DNA of 8,402 bases from an uncultured Prevotellaceae bacterium (GTDB lineage Bacteria; Bacteroidota; Bacteroidia; Bacteroidales; Bacteroidaceae). Location of the stretch: contig CATXZX010000052.1 in the NCBI GenBank assembly GCA_958404085.1, positions 1 to 8,402 on the forward strand, read 5' to 3'. Made by a program: the position numbers and the translations under genes. The stretch's first letter is position 1, and every line of letters begins with the position of its first letter. The notes beneath the pieces were generated by a model. The model worked only from the letters and a program-made list of their open reading frames with translations, was not told the DNA's origin and ran no database searches. Positions 5,814 through 8,402 of the stretch are shown here, in pieces.

Positions 5814-7931
5814 ATGGCTAAGGCAGATTTACATTTGACTCGTAATATCGGTATTATGGCGCATATCGATGCCGGAAAAACTACGACTTCGGAGCGTATA
5901 CTTTTTTATACCGGTAAAACACATAAAATTGGTGAGGTTCACGAAGGTGCTGCAACGATGGACTGGATGGCCCAGGAGCAGGAGCGTGGTATTACGATTA
6001 CTTCGGCTGCTACGACAACGCGCTGGAATTATGCTGGCAAGCAGTATAAGATCAATCTGATCGACACTCCGGGACACGTAGACTTTACAGCTGAGGTGGA
6101 GCGTTCATTGCGTGTGCTTGACGGTGCTGTGGCCGCTTACTGCGCAGTTGGTGGCGTCGAGCCGCAGTCTGAGACCGTATGGCGTCAGGCAGATAAATAC
6201 AATGTGCCCCGTATCGGCTATGTGAATAAAATGGACCGCTCCGGTGCAGACTTCTTCGAAGTCGTTCGTCAGATGAAGGACGTTTTGGGAGCTACACCTT
6301 GTCCGCTTTGTGTGCCTATCGGTGCAGAAGAAAATTTTAAAGGTGTTGTTGACCTGATTAAAATGAAGGCTATCCTGTGGCATGATGAGACAATGGGTGC
6401 TGATTATGACATCGAGGATATTCCTGCAGACTTGCAGGCTGAGTGCGACGAATGGCGCGCAAAATTGGTTGAGGCTGCAGCTGAAGGTGATGATGCTTTG
6501 ATGGAGAAGTATTTCGAGGATCCCGCTTCGATCACCGAAGAAGAGATTATCGCAGGTATTCGCAAACGTACCTTGTCGCTTGAAATCGTACCGATGTGCT
6601 GCGGTTCTTCATTTAAGAATAAAGGCGTTCAGACACTGCTTGACTACGTTTGTATGTTCTTGCCTTCTCCGCTGGATACACCGAATATCGTAGGTACGAA
6701 TCCTGAGACGGGTGAAGAGGAAGACCGCCGTCCCGACGAAGACGAAAAGACTTCGGCTTTGGCGTTCAAGATTGCTACCGACCCGTATGTAGGTCGTCTG
6801 ACATTCTTCCGTGTATACTCGGGTAAGGTTGAGGCTGGTTCGTATGTATACAATGTTCGTTCCGGTAAGAAAGAACGTGTATCCCGTTTGTTCCAGATGC
6901 ACTCCAATCATCAGAATCCTGTAGATGTTGTAGGTGCTGGCGATATTGGTGCCGGTGTCGGCTTTAAGGATATTCGTACGGGTGATACGCTCGCCGAGGA
7001 AGATGCTCCGATCGTATTGGAGTCTATGGAATTCCCCGATCCGGTTATCGGTATTGCTGTAGAGCCTAAGACTCAGAAGGACCTCGATAAGCTGTCGAAC
7101 GGTTTGGCCAAATTGGCTGAAGAAGATCCTACCTTTACCGTTAAAACCGATGAACAGAGCGGTCAGACTATTATTTCGGGTATGGGTGAGTTGCATCTCG
7201 ATATCATTATCGACCGTCTGAAACGTGAGTTCAAGGTTGAGTGTAATCAAGGAAAACCGCAGGTTAACTACAAGGAGGCTGTTACTTCAACGGTTAATCT
7301 TCGTGAGGTTTATAAGAAACAGTCGGGTGGTCGCGGTAAGTTTGCCGATATCATCGTGAATGTAGGCCCGGTTGACGAAGATTACAAGGAAGGTGGATTG
7401 CAGTTTATTAATAAGGTTACCGGTGGTAATATTCCTAAGGAATTCATTCCCTCAGTACAGAAGGGTTTCGAAAATGCCATGAAGAGTGGTGTCTTGGGCG
7501 GTTACCCCGTAGATAGTCTGAAAGTGGAATTGCTCGACGGTTCTTTCCACCCGGTAGACTCCGACCAGCTTTCGTTCGAAATCTGTGCGTTGAGTGCATA
7601 TAAGAATGCTTGCTCGAAGGCCAAACCGGTACTTATGGAACCTATTATGAAACTGGAGGTTGTAACTCCGGAGGAGAATATGGGTGATGTGATCGGTGAC
7701 TTGAACAAACGTCGCGGACAGGTTGAAGGTATGGAGACAGCTCGTTCCGGCGCACGTATCGTGAAGGCTAAAGTGCCTTTGGCAGAAATGTTCGGTTACG
7801 TTACCGCTTTACGTACGATTACCTCGGGCCGTGCTACATCATCCATGCAGTATGACCACCATGCACCTCTGTCAAGCTCGATTGCGAAGGCTGTATTGGA
7901 AGAAGTCAAAGGACGTACCGATTTGGTATAA
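5814..7931 (+). CDS. fusA: Elongation factor G (canonical, GTPase-competent EF-G1 type)
   Basis: EF-G drives tRNA-mRNA translocation with GTP and takes part in ribosome recycling. The 705 residues contain all G motifs: P-loop AHIDAGKTT (16-24), switch RGITI with Thr61, DTPGHVDF (84-91) with catalytic His88, NKMD (138-141) and GSSFKNK (264-270). An acidic stretch NPETGEEEDRRPDEDEK (296-312) at the G domain/domain II junction is typical of Bacteroidota. Domain III shows GMGELHLDI (456-464); domain IV shows the SGGRGKF loop (504-510) and tip residue His579 in DGSFHPVDS; domain V ends GRATSSMQY and a C-terminal helix. The intact GTPase motifs and location in the ribosomal operon mark it as the housekeeping copy, distinct from the Bacteroides EF-G2 paralogue that lacks GTPase activity. 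No tuf gene follows; rpsJ comes next after an 88-base spacer. ATG at 5814 is preceded by gtacgaa. Confidence 0.98.
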   Translation: MAKADLHLTRNIGIMAHIDAGKTTTSERILFYTGKTHKIGEVHEGAATMDWMAQEQERGITITSAATTTRWNYAGKQYKINLIDTPGHVDFTAEVERSLRVLDGAVAAYCAVGGVEPQSETVWRQADKYNVPRIGYVNKMDRSGADFFEVVRQMKDVLGATPCPLCVPIGAEENFKGVVDLIKMKAILWHDETMGADYDIEDIPADLQAECDEWRAKLVEAAAEGDDALMEKYFEDPASITEEEIIAGIRKRTLSLEIVPMCCGSSFKNKGVQTLLDYVCMFLPSPLDTPNIVGTNPETGEEEDRRPDEDEKTSALAFKIATDPYVGRLTFFRVYSGKVEAGSYVYNVRSGKKERVSRLFQMHSNHQNPVDVVGAGDIGAGVGFKDIRTGDTLAEEDAPIVLESMEFPDPVIGIAVEPKTQKDLDKLSNGLAKLAEEDPTFTVKTDEQSGQTIISGMGELHLDIIIDRLKREFKVECNQGKPQVNYKEAVTSTVNLREVYKKQSGGRGKFADIIVNVGPVDEDYKEGGLQFINKVTGGNIPKEFIPSVQKGFENAMKSGVLGGYPVDSLKVELLDGSFHPVDSDQLSFEICALSAYKNACSKAKPVLMEPIMKLEVVTPEENMGDVIGDLNKRRGQVEGMETARSGARIVKAKVPLAEMFGYVTALRTITSGRATSSMQYDHHAPLSSSIAKAVLEEVKGRTDLV

Positions 7932-7943
7932 ATAAAAAAAAAC

Positions 7944-7994
7944 ACCGGAAGGGATAGAATTAACGAATGACTCTTAATTCGAAAACCTTCCGGT
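7944..7994 (+). promoter_or_regulatory. Two-stem hairpin in the fusA-rpsJ spacer, candidate regulatory RNA
   Basis: The outer arms accggaagg (7944-7952) and ccttccggt (7986-7994) pair perfectly over 9 bp. Inside, gaattaa (7957-7963) and ttaattc (7974-7980) pair perfectly over 7 bp around a 10-base loop, separated from the outer stem by a small internal loop (gata / gaaaa). It sits at the junction of the str and S10 gene groups, 25 bases before rpsJ. No T-run follows on the + strand, so it should not terminate the operon transcript; on the - strand it is followed by nine T (complement of 7934-7942). A ribosomal-protein-binding leader, RNA processing site or attenuation element are options; none is proven. 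Confidence 0.5.
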
Positions 7995-8019
7995 ATATCT
8001 TCAATAATAAACAAAAACA

Positions 8020-8325
8020 ATGAGTCAAAAAATCAGAATCAAACTGAAATCCTACGATCACACACTCGTAGAAAAGTCTGCGGAGAAGATCGTAAAAACG
8101 GTAAAAGCTACGGGAGCTATCGTCAGCGGCCCGATTCCTTTGCCCACGCGTAAACGTATTATTACGGTAAACAGAAGTACCTTCGTTAACAAGAAGTCGC
8201 GTGAGCAATTCGAAATTTCTTCTTACAAACGACTGATCGATATCTACAGTTCTACAGCAAAGACTGTCGATGCCCTCATGAAGTTGGAATTGCCCTGCGG
8301 AGTTGAAGTAGAAATAAAAGTATAG
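8020..8325 (+). CDS. rpsJ: 30S ribosomal protein S10 (NusE)
   Basis: S10 belongs to the head of the small subunit and, as NusE, binds NusB and NusG in antitermination and transcription-translation coupling. The 101 residues match the family length (about 100-105). The full pattern is present: MSQKIRIKLKSYDH, the first helix EKSAEKIVKTVKATGA, the extended loop GPIPLPTRKRIITVNRSTFV (37-56) that inserts into the ribosome, KKSREQFE, and the tail VDALMKLELPCGVEVEIKV. In E. coli rpsJ starts the S10 operon; here it follows fusA on the same strand, with only a hairpin-bearing spacer and no recognisable promoter between, so it is probably read through from the rpsL promoter. The start at 8020 follows aaaaaca with no Shine-Dalgarno. 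The stop is TAG, unlike the TAA of the three genes before it. Confidence 0.98.
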   Translation: MSQKIRIKLKSYDHTLVEKSAEKIVKTVKATGAIVSGPIPLPTRKRIITVNRSTFVNKKSREQFEISSYKRLIDIYSSTAKTVDALMKLELPCGVEVEIKV

Positions 8326-8351
8326 GAACATTTATTATAAATTAAACTGAA

Positions 8352-8402
8352 ATGCCAGGATTATTAGGAAAAAAAATCGGAATGACATCCGTTTTCAGTG
8401 CT
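8352..8402 (+). CDS. rplC: 50S ribosomal protein L3, N-terminal 17 codons (cut by the window end)
   Basis: The frame from ATG at 8352 reads MPGLLGKKIGMTSVFSA and is open to the window end. This is the conserved L3 start (GLLGKKIGMTSVF), and L3 is the expected gene after rpsJ in the S10 operon. L3 is an early-assembling 23S rRNA-binding protein near the peptidyl transferase centre. The 26-base gap after rpsJ (8326-8351) is AT-rich, without a promoter box or Shine-Dalgarno; the bases before the start are aaactgaa. Confidence 0.93.
   Translation, partial: MPGLLGKKIGMTSVFSA

Noticed and set aside
1..8402. Search for mobile elements, CRISPR arrays, tRNA or rRNA genes, and long repeats
   Set aside because: No transposase or integrase motif, no regularly spaced repeats, no tRNA cloverleaf and no long direct repeat was seen; coding sequence fills nearly all of the window.

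Overview
The window comes from a bacterium of the phylum Bacteroidota, most likely the order Bacteroidales. The evidence is threefold. The proteins are of Bacteroidales type: a GH2 enzyme with a DUF4982-like region and a charged helical insert, and an EF-G with an acidic insert between its G domain and domain II. A TAnnTTTG -7 promoter box lies upstream of rpsL. No usable Shine-Dalgarno sequence precedes any start; most starts have A-rich upstream bases instead. A gut Rikenellaceae/Alistipes-like or related genus would fit, but I cannot fix the genus by eye.

Positions 1-4514 are the 3' end of a carbohydrate-degradation operon on the + strand. It holds the C-terminal part of a GH3 enzyme (xylosidase/beta-glucosidase type), a complete GH43 lipoprotein with a CBM6-like tail, and a complete exported GH2 beta-galactosidase-type enzyme. 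The gaps are 4 bases and then a 1-base stop/start overlap, so the three are probably co-transcribed and the last two translationally coupled. Together they look like the exo-acting enzymes of a polysaccharide utilization locus acting on a branched plant glycan (hemicellulose or pectin side chains). No SusC/SusD or regulator is in view, so the substrate stays open.

Positions 4515-4815 hold no gene. They contain a strong 15-bp hairpin and a second small hairpin with a T-run (the probable end of the CAZyme operon), then two TAnnTTTG promoter boxes 30 bases apart and an A-rich leader.

Positions 4816-8402 are the start of the translation operon: rpsL (S12), rpsG (S7), fusA (EF-G), rpsJ (S10) and the first 17 codons of rplC (L3). 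This is the str operon joined directly to the S10 operon with no tuf gene between. The spacers rpsL-rpsG (115 bases) and fusA-rpsJ (88 bases) each hold an inverted repeat that could be regulatory. All proteins look intact and ordinary. I see no mobile element, CRISPR array, tRNA, rRNA or clearly novel system; the points worth a second look are the non-coding signals.
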